From: an uncultured Porphyromonadaceae bacterium
GTDB taxonomy: Bacteria > Bacteroidota > Bacteroidia > Bacteroidales > Muribaculaceae
Reading direction: 5' to 3'
Length of the DNA stretch: 64,000 nucleotides
Assembly: GCA_947649495.1 (NCBI GenBank)
Contig: CANSRU010000001.1
Location: 180,837-244,836, forward strand
This document shows positions 41,398 through 51,381 of this stretch, piece after piece. The stretch's first letter is position 1. The number at the start of each line of letters is the position of its first letter. A model generated the notes under the pieces. That model saw only the letters and a program-made list of their open reading frames with translations, was not told the origin of the DNA and searched no databases. Both the position numbers and the translations under genes were made by a program.

Positions 41398-42858
41398 ATG
41401 AAAGTTTCAGAACTCAAGCCCACACGGGTATTCTCAATCTTCGATGAGATCACTAAGATACCCCGTCCATCAAAAAAGGAGGAAAAGATACGCGCCTACC
41501 TTCTCGACTTCGCAAAGAAGCACAATCTTGATGCAAAAACCGATGCCGTAGGCAATGTCGTAATAACCAAACCCGCCACACCGGGCCACGAAAACGCCCC
41601 CACTGTCATATTGCAGGGACACATGGACATGGTGTGCGAGGCCAACGACAAATCCTTCAACTTCGAGACAACTCCTATCACCACTGTGGTAGATGGCGAA
41701 TGGGTACGTGCCGAGGGAACAACCCTCGGAGCCGACAACGGAATTGGTGTGGCTGCATCTCTGGCCGTACTGACCGACCCCGACTTGGTTCACGGTCCGC
41801 TCGAAGCTCTGTTCACCATGGACGAGGAAACCGGCATGACCGGAGCTTTCGGTCTTGGCGAAGATATGATCAACGGTGACATCCTGATAAACCTCGACTC
41901 GGAAGACGATGCCGAACTGTTTGTAGGCTGTGCCGGAGGTGTGGACACTGTATGCACATTCCACTACAACCGCTCATTCGCGCCCAAGGACTTCCACTAT
42001 TTCAGAATAGCCGTGGCCAAAGGTCAGGGTGGACACTCCGGTGGCGACATACACCTCGGACGAGCCAATGCCAATAAGATTCTTGCCCGCTTCCTGTTCG
42101 ACCTTTCGAAAGAGCACGAGATAGCCATTTCCGAGATTGATGGCGGAAATCTTCGCAACGCCATTCCCCGCGCAGCCCATGCCGTGGTCGGTGTACACAC
42201 CTCTCATAAGGAATCTGTACGTGTGGCGCTCAACAAATATGCCGCCGACATCGCCGACGAGTATGCCGGAATCGAACCCACACTCGAAATCACCATGGAG
42301 AGTGTCGATGTACCCGACTTCTGTCTTGACACCGAATCTGCAATATCGCTCGTCCGTGCCGTATATTCCGCACCTCACGGCGTAGTGTCCATGAGCCGCG
42401 AGATAGAAGGGCTCGTAGAGACCTCTACCAATCTTGCCTCGGTAAAGATGGGTACTGACAACACTGTTGTGGTCACCACAAGCCAGCGTTCGTCGGTCAA
42501 CTCCCGCAAATGGGATATCGCCAATCAGGTAGAAGCCCACTTCCTCCTCGCTGGTGCTGAAGTGAAACATGGCGAAGGCTACCCCGGTTGGAAGCCCAAC
42601 ATGCAGTCACCCATCATGGCCATTGCAAGCGAGGCCTACAAGGAACTCTATGGTGTGACACCTAAAATAATGGCCATACACGCCGGTCTGGAATGCGGAC
42701 TCTTCCTGGAGAAGTATCCCCATCTCGACATGGTGTCGTTCGGACCTACACTACGCGATGTGCACTCGCCATCCGAACGCATGCATATCCCCGCCGTAGA
42801 ACGTTTCTACGAACAGCTCAAGCTCACCCTTACAAAGGTGGCCGACCTCAAGAAATAA
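41398..42858 (+). CDS. pepD: Aminoacyl-histidine dipeptidase
   Basis: LQGHMDMVCE, LGADNGIGVA, MDEETGMTGAFGL, GGHSGGDIHLGRANANKIL. Confidence 0.94.
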   Translation: MKVSELKPTRVFSIFDEITKIPRPSKKEEKIRAYLLDFAKKHNLDAKTDAVGNVVITKPATPGHENAPTVILQGHMDMVCEANDKSFNFETTPITTVVDGEWVRAEGTTLGADNGIGVAASLAVLTDPDLVHGPLEALFTMDEETGMTGAFGLGEDMINGDILINLDSEDDAELFVGCAGGVDTVCTFHYNRSFAPKDFHYFRIAVAKGQGGHSGGDIHLGRANANKILARFLFDLSKEHEIAISEIDGGNLRNAIPRAAHAVVGVHTSHKESVRVALNKYAADIADEYAGIEPTLEITMESVDVPDFCLDTESAISLVRAVYSAPHGVVSMSREIEGLVETSTNLASVKMGTDNTVVVTTSQRSSVNSRKWDIANQVEAHFLLAGAEVKHGEGYPGWKPNMQSPIMAIASEAYKELYGVTPKIMAIHAGLECGLFLEKYPHLDMVSFGPTLRDVHSPSERMHIPAVERFYEQLKLTLTKVADLKK

Positions 42859-42871
42859 ACCTACAATACTA

Positions 42872-42917
42872 AATCAAGCCGCAGGTCACAAATCACCCTG
42901 CGGCTTGATTCTTTTTT
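42872..42917 (+). terminator. Intrinsic terminator after pepD
   Basis: Perfect 14-bp AATCAAGCCGCAGG/CCTGCGGCTTGATT followed by CTTTTTT. Confidence 0.85.
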
Positions 42918-42932
42918 ATAACACATCCAGCC

Positions 42933-43787
42933 ATGAAACATCCATTAGCCTGCTCTCTGGCCATAATAACACTGATTTCCACCGCAAATATACATGCCGA
43001 GATACCTGCCGATTCAACCAATATAGCAAAAGAGGCGGTAACACAGCCCACTGATTCCATACCGGCTGAGACACCGGCCGAGATTATACGTCTCACCGAC
43101 GAAGATTACCGCCGCGTGGCCGAGGAACTTGGCGTGGAGACTGCGGCCATAAAAGCGGTGGTGGACATCGAGGCCGGACGCGCCCACCAAGGATTCTTCG
43201 CCCCGGGAAAACCGATTGTCAACTTCGACCTCACCATGTTCCGCCGTTTTGCCGCCAAACGCAAGCTCAACCTGTCGCGCTACGGAGGTTCGCACGCCGA
43301 AGTGTTCGCACGTCCCAATGCCCGGCGCCACGGCTCTACGCAGGCCGCACAGCAAGTCAGATTGCAGAAAGCACGTTCCATCGACGAAGTAACGGCAATA
43401 GAAGGCACCTTCTGGGGAATGTTCCAGATCGGGGGATTCAACTGGAAGATATGCGGATGCAAGGATATACACGAATTTGTCGAACGCATGAGCCGTTCCG
43501 AACTCGAACAGCTCGAACTTTTCGCTGCTTTCATCAAGCATCTCGGCTACGACAAATATCTGCGTAATAAAAACTGGGCGGCATTCGCCTCTCGCTATAA
43601 CGGACCGTCGTATGCCCGCCGCGGCTATCACACGAGAATGGCCGCAGCCTACGCCCGTCACAAAAAAGAGGAGAAAAACAGCAAATCCTCTGCCTCAATC
43701 ACATCAACCACACAAGAACAGCCGACAGCACCGACACCGAAAGCGAGCTCAGAAGAGCACTCCACACAAGCCGACGGCCGGGATTGA
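42933..43787 (+). CDS. N-acetylmuramidase domain protein
   Basis: AAIKAVVDIEAGRAHQGFFAPGKPIVNFD, GTFWGMFQIGGFNWKICG, RYNGPSYARRGYHTRMA. Confidence 0.85.
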   Translation: MKHPLACSLAIITLISTANIHAEIPADSTNIAKEAVTQPTDSIPAETPAEIIRLTDEDYRRVAEELGVETAAIKAVVDIEAGRAHQGFFAPGKPIVNFDLTMFRRFAAKRKLNLSRYGGSHAEVFARPNARRHGSTQAAQQVRLQKARSIDEVTAIEGTFWGMFQIGGFNWKICGCKDIHEFVERMSRSELEQLELFAAFIKHLGYDKYLRNKNWAAFASRYNGPSYARRGYHTRMAAAYARHKKEEKNSKSSASITSTTQEQPTAPTPKASSEEHSTQADGRD

Positions 43788-45054
43788 TTCCGCATTTCAT
43801 CTTCAGAACCACACCTACTGTCACTGCATAGATTAGATACCACAACGTGAACGACACGCCCACTGCCCTGATGCCGCCCAATGTGTATGCTATTGAGGTA
43901 AGGCACAGACATACGGCGCAACTCGTCAATTCAGTAAAAAGATACAGCCGTCCGCGGCCGCCGGCAATCAACACGAAAGCCATGCACCACGACACTCCCC
44001 TCAACACAAGTCCGGGAGCCGCCAACCTGACAAAAGGCACCACCTCTTCAAATTCCGCGCTATAAAGCAGACGAACTATCCATGGTGCCAACACAACCAT
44101 GAGAGCCGCGAGAGGAGCCACAATAAGCAACGTTATCCCGGCCTGATGACGCATCATCACCGTAACCCCGCGCATCCCGCCGCGGCATGCCGCCGAAATG
44201 CGCGGATAATACTCCATGCCAAGTGCTGTGAACACAATGCCGGCATATCTCACCGAAAGGGTGAATCCGCTCTGATACAACCCCATGTCGCTTTCACCAC
44301 CGCAATGATTGATATACGACAGTATCAGGTAGCTCACCATCCACGTGCATGCCGACGAAACCGTGACATATAATCCCAGTTTGGTAAACTCCTTCATCAA
44401 AGTCCGTTCAAGCGTCCTGTCCACCGTCACCTTGCGTGTTCTCGGCGCAAAAGCCATATAGCATGCAGCCATTATCACACTGCCTGTAATCAGAATAGGC
44501 ACAATCGAATCAAAACGCCACACATAAACCATGGGCATGGTCACGGCAAGCATAAGCACCATACCCCACATCGAGGCCCGGGCTATGCGTCGCAACGCCC
44601 CGCTACCCTGCATCACCGCACCGTCACGCGCCACACTCACCGACAATGCCACACTCACCGACAATGCCATAAAAGCCCACGAATGTGTCATATCGCCGAA
44701 TGTAAGAACGCTCAGCAATGGCGACAACACTATAGTAACCAACAATCCTATAATGGCAAGTATATTACCATAGCGGCGCACCACCGATATTATAGCCGGC
44801 AGCTGTGATTCACCGGCTGCCGCCATGCTGCGCACCGTACTCGTGCGCAATCCCAGCTGCGCCAATGCCGACATCATCTCTATCACAGAATTGTACAGCC
44901 CTATCAGGCCAACACCTGTGGCGCCTACCCACAGTGCTATCAGCTTGGTTCTCACCACCGAACATGCCATCGACAGCACCTCCACGCTGCCAAACAGACT
45001 CATGGCGCGGAGTATGCGGCGGGTGAGCGGAGAAATTTTATTGACATTACCCAT
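43699..45054 (-). CDS. Polysaccharide flippase (MATE/Wzx-like)
   Basis: Multiple TMs; VEVLSMACSVVRTKLIALWVGATGVGLIGLYNSVI. Confidence 0.8.
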   Translation of the reverse strand: MGNVNKISPLTRRILRAMSLFGSVEVLSMACSVVRTKLIALWVGATGVGLIGLYNSVIEMMSALAQLGLRTSTVRSMAAAGESQLPAIISVVRRYGNILAIIGLLVTIVLSPLLSVLTFGDMTHSWAFMALSVSVALSVSVARDGAVMQGSGALRRIARASMWGMVLMLAVTMPMVYVWRFDSIVPILITGSVIMAACYMAFAPRTRKVTVDRTLERTLMKEFTKLGLYVTVSSACTWMVSYLILSYINHCGGESDMGLYQSGFTLSVRYAGIVFTALGMEYYPRISAACRGGMRGVTVMMRHQAGITLLIVAPLAALMVVLAPWIVRLLYSAEFEEVVPFVRLAAPGLVLRGVSWCMAFVLIAGGRGRLYLFTELTSCAVCLCLTSIAYTLGGIRAVGVSFTLWYLIYAVTVGVVLKMKCGINPGRRLVWSALLSSLSVSVLSAVLVWLM

Positions 45055-45063
45055 TCACAACCT

Positions 45064-46368
45064 CTATTTCACCCACGAAAGCGGATTTAGTTTGGTTCGC
45101 TCCTTACGTATCTCGAAATGCAGTTCAGTCTTGCCGGTATCGGCATTACGCCCTATGGTACCGATATCCTGATTGGCCTTGAGCTTATCTCCGTTCTTTA
45201 CATTGATGGATGTGAGATTGGCATAAATGGATATATAGCTTCCATGGCGCACCATCACCACTATGCCATAACCATCCTGTCTGAACACCCCCGACACCGT
45301 ACCGTCGAATATTGCTCTCGCTTTTGTTCCCGACGACACTGCGATATCAACTCCGGGGTTATCAGTCTCCACGTATGCCAGATCAGGGTGTTTCTGACGG
45401 CCGAAACCGCGCACTATAGTATATGCTCCACGCACCGGAAACAACAGACGGCCACGATTGCTCTCGAAATTGCCTGTGAGCACCCTGTCGGGATCGGCCA
45501 TGGCTATAAGCGGTTCCTTGGACGAGGACTTTGTTCCCGAAGCGTTGTTCCCGCCACCTTTTCCACCCTTTCCGGCATCTTTCTTTGCCCTTGCCTGAGC
45601 AGCCTTGCGTTCACGTTCCTGCTGTCGCTTCTGTTCGGCCGCAATCATCCGGTCGAGATCGCGGTCAAGCTGACGCAGACGCTGCTCGTTCTTTTTCAGG
45701 ACACTCTTTAATGTGCGCTCCTCCTTTTTCAACTGAGCCTGTATTTTCTCCGACTCCTTCTTTTTCCCTTCAAGTTGACTTTGGGCGGCATTCAGCGACG
45801 ACAGTGAACGGCGCTGCTGTTCATGCAGCGTGCCGAGCCGTGTCCGCTTCTCGGCAACACGTCCGGCAGTTGCGGCAATCTCCCGCTCCTTGCGTCCGCG
45901 CCACCGCGATATCTCCTGCATGTAGCGCAGGCGTGCATGAGCCTTGGCAAATGTCTCCGACGAAAATATGAATCCGAGCATATCCATCGCTCCGCGGTTG
46001 CCCTGCATACGCCGCAAAGCCTTGGCATAATCGCGCCTCAGTGTCTCAAGATGCGCATTCAGAATCTCAATTGAATCGCCGGCGTCGCGCAACCTTCGGT
46101 TTATGGAGTCAAGCTCGCTGCGCATCCGGTCTATCTCCCGGTTCTTGGCCATTATATCGCCCCGCAACTGATTCAACTGTTTAAGATTCTTCTCCGTGCG
46201 CTCGGTGTTTTCGGTCAACTTGCGCGATGTTTCCTTGATTTTTTTCTGTGTGGCCTGCTGCTCCTTCTTCACATTGCCTATAGTGCGCTGCTTGGCAGCA
46301 TGCACCGGCAAGCACAGCGCTACCGACGCTATCCATAAGCATACAAGACGAACACACAGCCTCATCAT
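45064..46368 (-). CDS. EnvC-like murein hydrolase activator (coiled coil + degenerate M23)
   Basis: Signal peptide, long coiled coil, C-terminal VRGFGRQKHPDLAYVETDNPGVDIAVSSGTKARAIFDG. Confidence 0.88.
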   Translation of the reverse strand: MMRLCVRLVCLWIASVALCLPVHAAKQRTIGNVKKEQQATQKKIKETSRKLTENTERTEKNLKQLNQLRGDIMAKNREIDRMRSELDSINRRLRDAGDSIEILNAHLETLRRDYAKALRRMQGNRGAMDMLGFIFSSETFAKAHARLRYMQEISRWRGRKEREIAATAGRVAEKRTRLGTLHEQQRRSLSSLNAAQSQLEGKKKESEKIQAQLKKEERTLKSVLKKNEQRLRQLDRDLDRMIAAEQKRQQERERKAAQARAKKDAGKGGKGGGNNASGTKSSSKEPLIAMADPDRVLTGNFESNRGRLLFPVRGAYTIVRGFGRQKHPDLAYVETDNPGVDIAVSSGTKARAIFDGTVSGVFRQDGYGIVVMVRHGSYISIYANLTSINVKNGDKLKANQDIGTIGRNADTGKTELHFEIRKERTKLNPLSWVK

Positions 46369-46381
46369 ACCGGAATATCAG

Positions 46382-47251
46382 CTACAATGTTTTCAACTTT
46401 TTCATAATTTCCGCCGCTGTAATCCTGCGGTAGCCCGACGGAATTGTGATGTCGCGCAGTTCCACGTCGTCATTCCACCGCGCTTTCGACAGATTCCACT
46501 CCAAGGCAACGGCGATATCGGTCTTCGCACTTCTCACCTCCACACCGACCGACTCGGCCATAGGGCCGAACGGAGTAGCGAATGGGGCCCCATATATACA
46601 GTTCACGGGGTTATGTCCACCGCTGCTCACCACAAGGGCTGTCAGCGCCGAGGGGGGATTGAAGGCGAAACCATAGGCTATACCATCGGCAGGTGGCAGC
46701 GGAGTGCACGACCATCCATTGCCATCGGGAAACACATCATAATCCCAGGCTGTCTTCTTCATCACTGAAACATCAGCGTCTCCGAGCTGAAACAAACGGC
46801 CGAGCAGCAGGTCCTGAACATTGGCCACCGTGGCGGGAAATCCGCCAAGAAATGTATCTATGCGTTCCGCGATATAAGCTTTGGAATGTTTGTCAAGCAC
46901 CACCACCGAATCGCCGGTAAGCTGGAGCACACCAATCTCCATTCCGAAAAATTTCAACGACAGGGTCACACTTTTGTCCCGCTCAAAAACAGCCGTACCC
47001 GACACCGAGATGGATTTGGGCGATGAAATACGCACCGTCATCGGCACACGCACGCGTTCCCACCGGCCATAGCCCGACACCACCTGCTGTAAAAGAGTTG
47101 AGGCCTGAGCCTGCGATGTCACCTTTTCGTCTGAAATCTGATACTGATGCTGTCCGGCCGACGGCTCTTTGGCCGAACGGCATGCATCGAAACCAAAAAG
47201 CATCAGCGCACAGATGCAGCATTTTATTATGTGTGATATGATATGTCGCAT
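46382..47251 (-). CDS. DUF4292 lipoprotein
   Basis: Lipobox LFGFDAC; DUF4292-like WERVRVPMTVRISSPKSISVSGTAVFERDKSVTLSLKFFGMEIGVLQLTGDSVVVLDKHSKAYI. Confidence 0.8.
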   Translation of the reverse strand: MRHIISHIIKCCICALMLFGFDACRSAKEPSAGQHQYQISDEKVTSQAQASTLLQQVVSGYGRWERVRVPMTVRISSPKSISVSGTAVFERDKSVTLSLKFFGMEIGVLQLTGDSVVVLDKHSKAYIAERIDTFLGGFPATVANVQDLLLGRLFQLGDADVSVMKKTAWDYDVFPDGNGWSCTPLPPADGIAYGFAFNPPSALTALVVSSGGHNPVNCIYGAPFATPFGPMAESVGVEVRSAKTDIAVALEWNLSKARWNDDVELRDITIPSGYRRITAAEIMKKLKTL

Positions 47252-47285
47252 TGCTTGGAGAATATGATAATGAGGCTATCGGTTT

Positions 47286-49037
47286 TTACTTGAAGAAAAA
47301 TGTACGGTGCTTGACCTTGCGCCGGAGAAGATCGTTGGAGGAATCCAACTCAAGAGCACGTTTCCAGAAGTCGAGCGCACCATCGGGGTCGCCGTTCATG
47401 AAATATATATCGCCGGCATGCTCAAGCATATCGGCAGTCTCTCTTTCAGAACTTTCGAGTGCCGCATCTATGGCCTCCTTGGCCTCGGTGTAATTTTTCA
47501 TCTTGAACAGCACCCAAGCATAGGTATCGAGCGAGGTGTCGTCGTCGGGCTTCTCGGTTATCACCCGCTTTATCATGGTGAGAGCCTTGTCGAGATCGCG
47601 GTCCTGACATGCCATGTAGTATGCACAGTTGTTAAGCGCCAGCAGATTGTCGGGATTCATGCTCAACGCCTCCTGATAATAACGGAATGCAGAATCGGTC
47701 TGCTCCGAGCTGTAATATGTATCGCCCATGGCCGAATATATCTCCGAACGTTTCTCCATATCGGCCGAATCGGTCAGCTCGAGCGCTTTTCCAAGATATG
47801 ATAGAGATGCGGGATAATCCTTTTCGCGCAGTTTTCCGGAAGAGGCCATCAGATAGAAATCCATATCATCGGGGAAATACCGCATAGCCGCTGACAATGT
47901 CGACATCATCTTCTGCATGTCGCCAATCTCATAATACAGACTGGCAAGAGCCTTCCACCGCTGCGCGTCCGACGGGTCGGAATCGAGAGCATAATCTATC
48001 TGTTCGGCAGCGCCCGGATAATCGCGTATGGCCATAAGGTAATCGCCATATAGATTGCGCACATCCACTTCGTGAGGATATTGGTCGATAAGAGTGTGGA
48101 ACAGCGATGTGATACGCTGATGCTGAGTGGAATCGGTGTACAGATCAGCAACATATTCGCGCAGAATGCCAAGTTTAGGCTCCATGTCAAGGTCGGGTTG
48201 ACGCAGAGCGTTAAACACTTCACGGTCGTAGCCCACGCTATCGCCTATGTTTTTATAATATCCGGCCTTGTGATAATAAGCCAGACCGCTCGTAGGGTCT
48301 ATTTCGAGAGCCCGGTCAAAGTAAGCAAGCGCCGAATCATTGTTTTCGTAGGAGGTGAATATCGAGCCCATTATTATATTGTAGGGCACCGACTGTGGGG
48401 AAGAATCGAGCATGCGGTGAGCCTCGCGCAACACAGCGGCCGTATCGCCCATCATATTGTAGAGCTGTATCTTTCTTGAAAAGATATTGACATCATCGCC
48501 CTCGCGCATCTCTATCGAATCGTATATGGCAAGAGCCCTGCGGATATCATCGGCACGTCCCGACGCGGCAAGCCGGTCGGCGTATGAACCGCCAACGTCG
48601 GTACGGTCGGGGAAATGACGGTACAGATTGCCGAGTGTGGCCACAGCCTCGGCATTGTCGCCCATCTGCGACGCAAGCGAGGCATACATCACCCCCGCAT
48701 AGAAATCGTCGGGAGTTTTATTCACATAATTCCTGACACGCTCCATACCTCCGGCCACCATGGAACTGTCGCCGTTGCTTTCAAGTATCATTTTCAGACC
48801 GCGCTCCTTGTTTAAAAAATTATCTGCGGGATTAAGGTCAGACGCATACTCGACAAGCGAATAATAAGCATCGTTCTTCCCATCACCCTTCAGGCGGAGC
48901 GCCTCGAGATATACATAGTCGGCTTTGCGGACATCGCGTTCAGATTCCGGCACACGTTTGCCCCACACGGCCTGCGACATGCCGAGCACCAATACGGCCA
49001 TCACGGCCACTGACTGATTTATACGTTTGATATTCAA
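47286..49037 (-). CDS. Tetratricopeptide repeat protein
   Basis: Signal peptide; many TPRs (AFRYYQEALSMNPDNLLALNNCAYYMA). Confidence 0.88.
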   Translation of the reverse strand: MNIKRINQSVAVMAVLVLGMSQAVWGKRVPESERDVRKADYVYLEALRLKGDGKNDAYYSLVEYASDLNPADNFLNKERGLKMILESNGDSSMVAGGMERVRNYVNKTPDDFYAGVMYASLASQMGDNAEAVATLGNLYRHFPDRTDVGGSYADRLAASGRADDIRRALAIYDSIEMREGDDVNIFSRKIQLYNMMGDTAAVLREAHRMLDSSPQSVPYNIIMGSIFTSYENNDSALAYFDRALEIDPTSGLAYYHKAGYYKNIGDSVGYDREVFNALRQPDLDMEPKLGILREYVADLYTDSTQHQRITSLFHTLIDQYPHEVDVRNLYGDYLMAIRDYPGAAEQIDYALDSDPSDAQRWKALASLYYEIGDMQKMMSTLSAAMRYFPDDMDFYLMASSGKLREKDYPASLSYLGKALELTDSADMEKRSEIYSAMGDTYYSSEQTDSAFRYYQEALSMNPDNLLALNNCAYYMACQDRDLDKALTMIKRVITEKPDDDTSLDTYAWVLFKMKNYTEAKEAIDAALESSERETADMLEHAGDIYFMNGDPDGALDFWKRALELDSSNDLLRRKVKHRTFFFK

Positions 49038-49074
49038 TACTTGAAACTGTTATAGTGATTTAACGGCCGGAGCG

Positions 49075-49518
49075 TCAGTCCTTGCCGGTGTGCCCGAAAC
49101 CACCTTCGCCGCGGAGAGTGCTGTCAAGCGTATCCACCTGCTCCCACTCCACTTGCGAATAGCGTGTCACCACCATCTGGCATATACGCTCTCCGTTATT
49201 GATAACAAAGGGAGTATCGGAAAGGTTGATTAATATAACCCCTATCTCTCCACGGTAGTCGGCATCGATTGTTCCGGGAGTGTTCACCAAAGTTATGCCG
49301 CTTTTCAATGCCAGACCGCTACGCGGACGCAACTGGCATTCATAGCCTTGCGGAAGGCTGATACGCACCCCGGTGGGTATGAGGGCACGCTGCATCGGCA
49401 TCAAAGTGACAGGGCTTTCCAATGAGGCCCGCAAATCCATGCCGGCCGACAGCGGAGTGGCATAGGCCGGCAGGTCTCCGCCCGAGGCGTTGACTATCTT
49501 TACTTTTACTGTATCCAT
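49075..49518 (-). CDS. dut: dUTP diphosphatase
   Basis: [61 protein letters not shown]; start moved to MDTVKVKIV. Confidence 0.95.
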   Translation of the reverse strand: MDTVKVKIVNASGGDLPAYATPLSAGMDLRASLESPVTLMPMQRALIPTGVRISLPQGYECQLRPRSGLALKSGITLVNTPGTIDADYRGEIGVILINLSDTPFVINNGERICQMVVTRYSQVEWEQVDTLDSTLRGEGGFGHTGKD

Positions 49519-49523
49519 ATTTT

Positions 49524-50060
49524 TCAGAAGCTTATACCGAGACGCACACAAGCCATACTCAGGCCATTGATGTCGCACCATTCGTCGCTTTTCTGGAATG
49601 AACGCATTCCATTATATACGTAGCTCAGTGCGAGATACGAAGTGAATGAACGGCCGCGGGCAAGGTTAATGCCGATGCCGGGCGACAGATACAGACGTGT
49701 GGTCTGCTTGCTGTATGTAACATTGTTGAATACGCATCCGGCACGTAGGTCCATGAAGAGGAGAGTGGGACGCGAACTGAAGCCGGTGCGCAGCAAAGCG
49801 TAGACAGGGAACGACCGCGTGGCGTTGCTTACCATCATGTTAACTCCGGCACCGATACCGAGCACATCTATCGAATTGCTTTTATATCCGAAAAAAGCAT
49901 CGAGATTTATGGTCGACATGTCGTTGCTGGTAAGGTCAATGGCTCCTCCGGCTTCAGCACCCCACACGAAGTGTTCGAGAGCCGACGGCACAGCCGATTC
50001 GGAAGCACGGACTGACAATACGGGAATAAGAGCGAGCAATAGCAGTAAAATCTTTTTCAT
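49524..50060 (-). CDS. Outer-membrane beta-barrel-like hypothetical protein
   Basis: Signal peptide, alternating beta strands, C-terminal aromatic (LGISF). Confidence 0.6.
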   Translation of the reverse strand: MKKILLLLLALIPVLSVRASESAVPSALEHFVWGAEAGGAIDLTSNDMSTINLDAFFGYKSNSIDVLGIGAGVNMMVSNATRSFPVYALLRTGFSSRPTLLFMDLRAGCVFNNVTYSKQTTRLYLSPGIGINLARGRSFTSYLALSYVYNGMRSFQKSDEWCDINGLSMACVRLGISF

Positions 50061-50077
50061 AATGTAATGATGAAATG

Positions 50078-50126
50078 CAAATATACGAATAAGTAGGGTG
50101 CAATGCCAAATTTATTTGAGCATTGC
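50078..50126 (-). promoter_or_regulatory. Hairpin-promoter module upstream of the barrel protein gene
   Basis: Minus strand GCAATGCTCAAATAAATTTGGCATTGC...TATATTTG; TTTG-N21-TATATTTG. Confidence 0.65.
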
Positions 50127-50160
50127 CGAGCAAAAGTATATTGGCAGCATGTCAAATATA

Positions 50161-51036
50161 CTATTTTTTCAAACGGCAGGCGACCACCGCACCGCTACTC
50201 GCTAGCGACATGCAAGCCCAGTTCTTCCGCTCGGTGAAACCCTCCATACGCAAACCGCACCGCTTAGCCACCTCTTCCACCACCGGGATATCCTCGACAT
50301 AGAAGCCGCTGAGCAGCACTCTCGCACCGGGTGCGAGATGCCGTGAATAGGCAGGCAGGTCGGCAGTTATCACATTGCGGTTTATATTGGCCACGAGCAC
50401 ATCGGCCTTGAAGCCCACCTCATCCAGACGCGAACAGTCGCCAAGCAGAATGTTTATTTCATCGTGATTGTTAAGCTGCTTGTTATCGAGCGCGTTAAGG
50501 TAAGCCGGCTCATCAATCTCAATACCGGCCACAGGTGCCGCGCCACGCATGGCGGCGAGTATGGCCAGAATACCGGTTCCGGTGCCCATATCAATCACAG
50601 CCTTGCCTTCGAGCTCAAGCTCAAGCAGACGTGATATAATGAGCCATGTGGTGGAATGGTGTCCGGTGCCGAATGCCATTCTGGGGTCAATTACAATATC
50701 GTAATCGCATTCAGGGATGTCGGTATGGAAAGAGCTGTGGATAACACATTTATCGGCCACTACTATCGGCTTGAAATAATTTTTCTCCCATTCGTGGTTC
50801 CAGTCGCGCCCCTCCACCATGGTCACAGTCCATGTGTGTGTGCAATCAAACGGCATGGCATCAAGAGCCTGCTCGCATTCGGGGGTATACGCATCTTTAC
50901 GTATATAGGCCACCAGCGCGTCGGCTTCAGGCACAAAACTCTCAAAACCGGCATCGGCAAGCAGGGCCGCCGCCACATCGGTTATATCCTCGCTGCAAGG
51001 GGTGAGACCGATTCTCACCTCCATGTAATCGTTCAT
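50161..51036 (-). CDS. prmA: Ribosomal protein L11 methyltransferase
   Basis: DPRMAFGTGHHSTTWL, VIDMGTGTGILAILAAMRGA, DVLVANINRNVI, LSGFYVED. Confidence 0.95.
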   Translation of the reverse strand: MNDYMEVRIGLTPCSEDITDVAAALLADAGFESFVPEADALVAYIRKDAYTPECEQALDAMPFDCTHTWTVTMVEGRDWNHEWEKNYFKPIVVADKCVIHSSFHTDIPECDYDIVIDPRMAFGTGHHSTTWLIISRLLELELEGKAVIDMGTGTGILAILAAMRGAAPVAGIEIDEPAYLNALDNKQLNNHDEINILLGDCSRLDEVGFKADVLVANINRNVITADLPAYSRHLAPGARVLLSGFYVEDIPVVEEVAKRCGLRMEGFTERKNWACMSLASSGAVVACRLKK

Positions 51037-51088
51037 AAATCGTGATGAATGTTAATTAGGTTGATTGACTGTCTACGCCGGCACAAAT

Positions 51089-51370
51089 CTATTTGCGGTG
51101 GCGTGTAAGTTTGAACAGTTTCGTGCCGATACGGAACGCAATCACGGCATAGTCTATATAGCTGAGGCTACCGAGTATTTTCCCCATTATACCGTTACGC
51201 GCACCCATGCCGGGAATGCTTTCCCGCGCCTGACCCGCATCGTGCATCAGTCTTGCCTTGGCAATCTCGCAGCGTGCCAACATGTAGGCGCGCCGGTAGC
51301 GAAGTTCGTCGATAGTGTACCCCGGCCAGTTGGCCGGTTCCATGTCGCTATGTTTTGGCAATTTTTCCAT
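51089..51370 (-). CDS. Small hypothetical protein (possibly YqjK-like by position)
   Basis: MEKLPKHSDMEPANWPGYTIDELRYRRAYMLARCEIAKARL...; start moved to internal M. Confidence 0.55.
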   Translation of the reverse strand: MEKLPKHSDMEPANWPGYTIDELRYRRAYMLARCEIAKARLMHDAGQARESIPGMGARNGIMGKILGSLSYIDYAVIAFRIGTKLFKLTRHRK

Positions 51371-51381
51371 ATAAGATAGCT

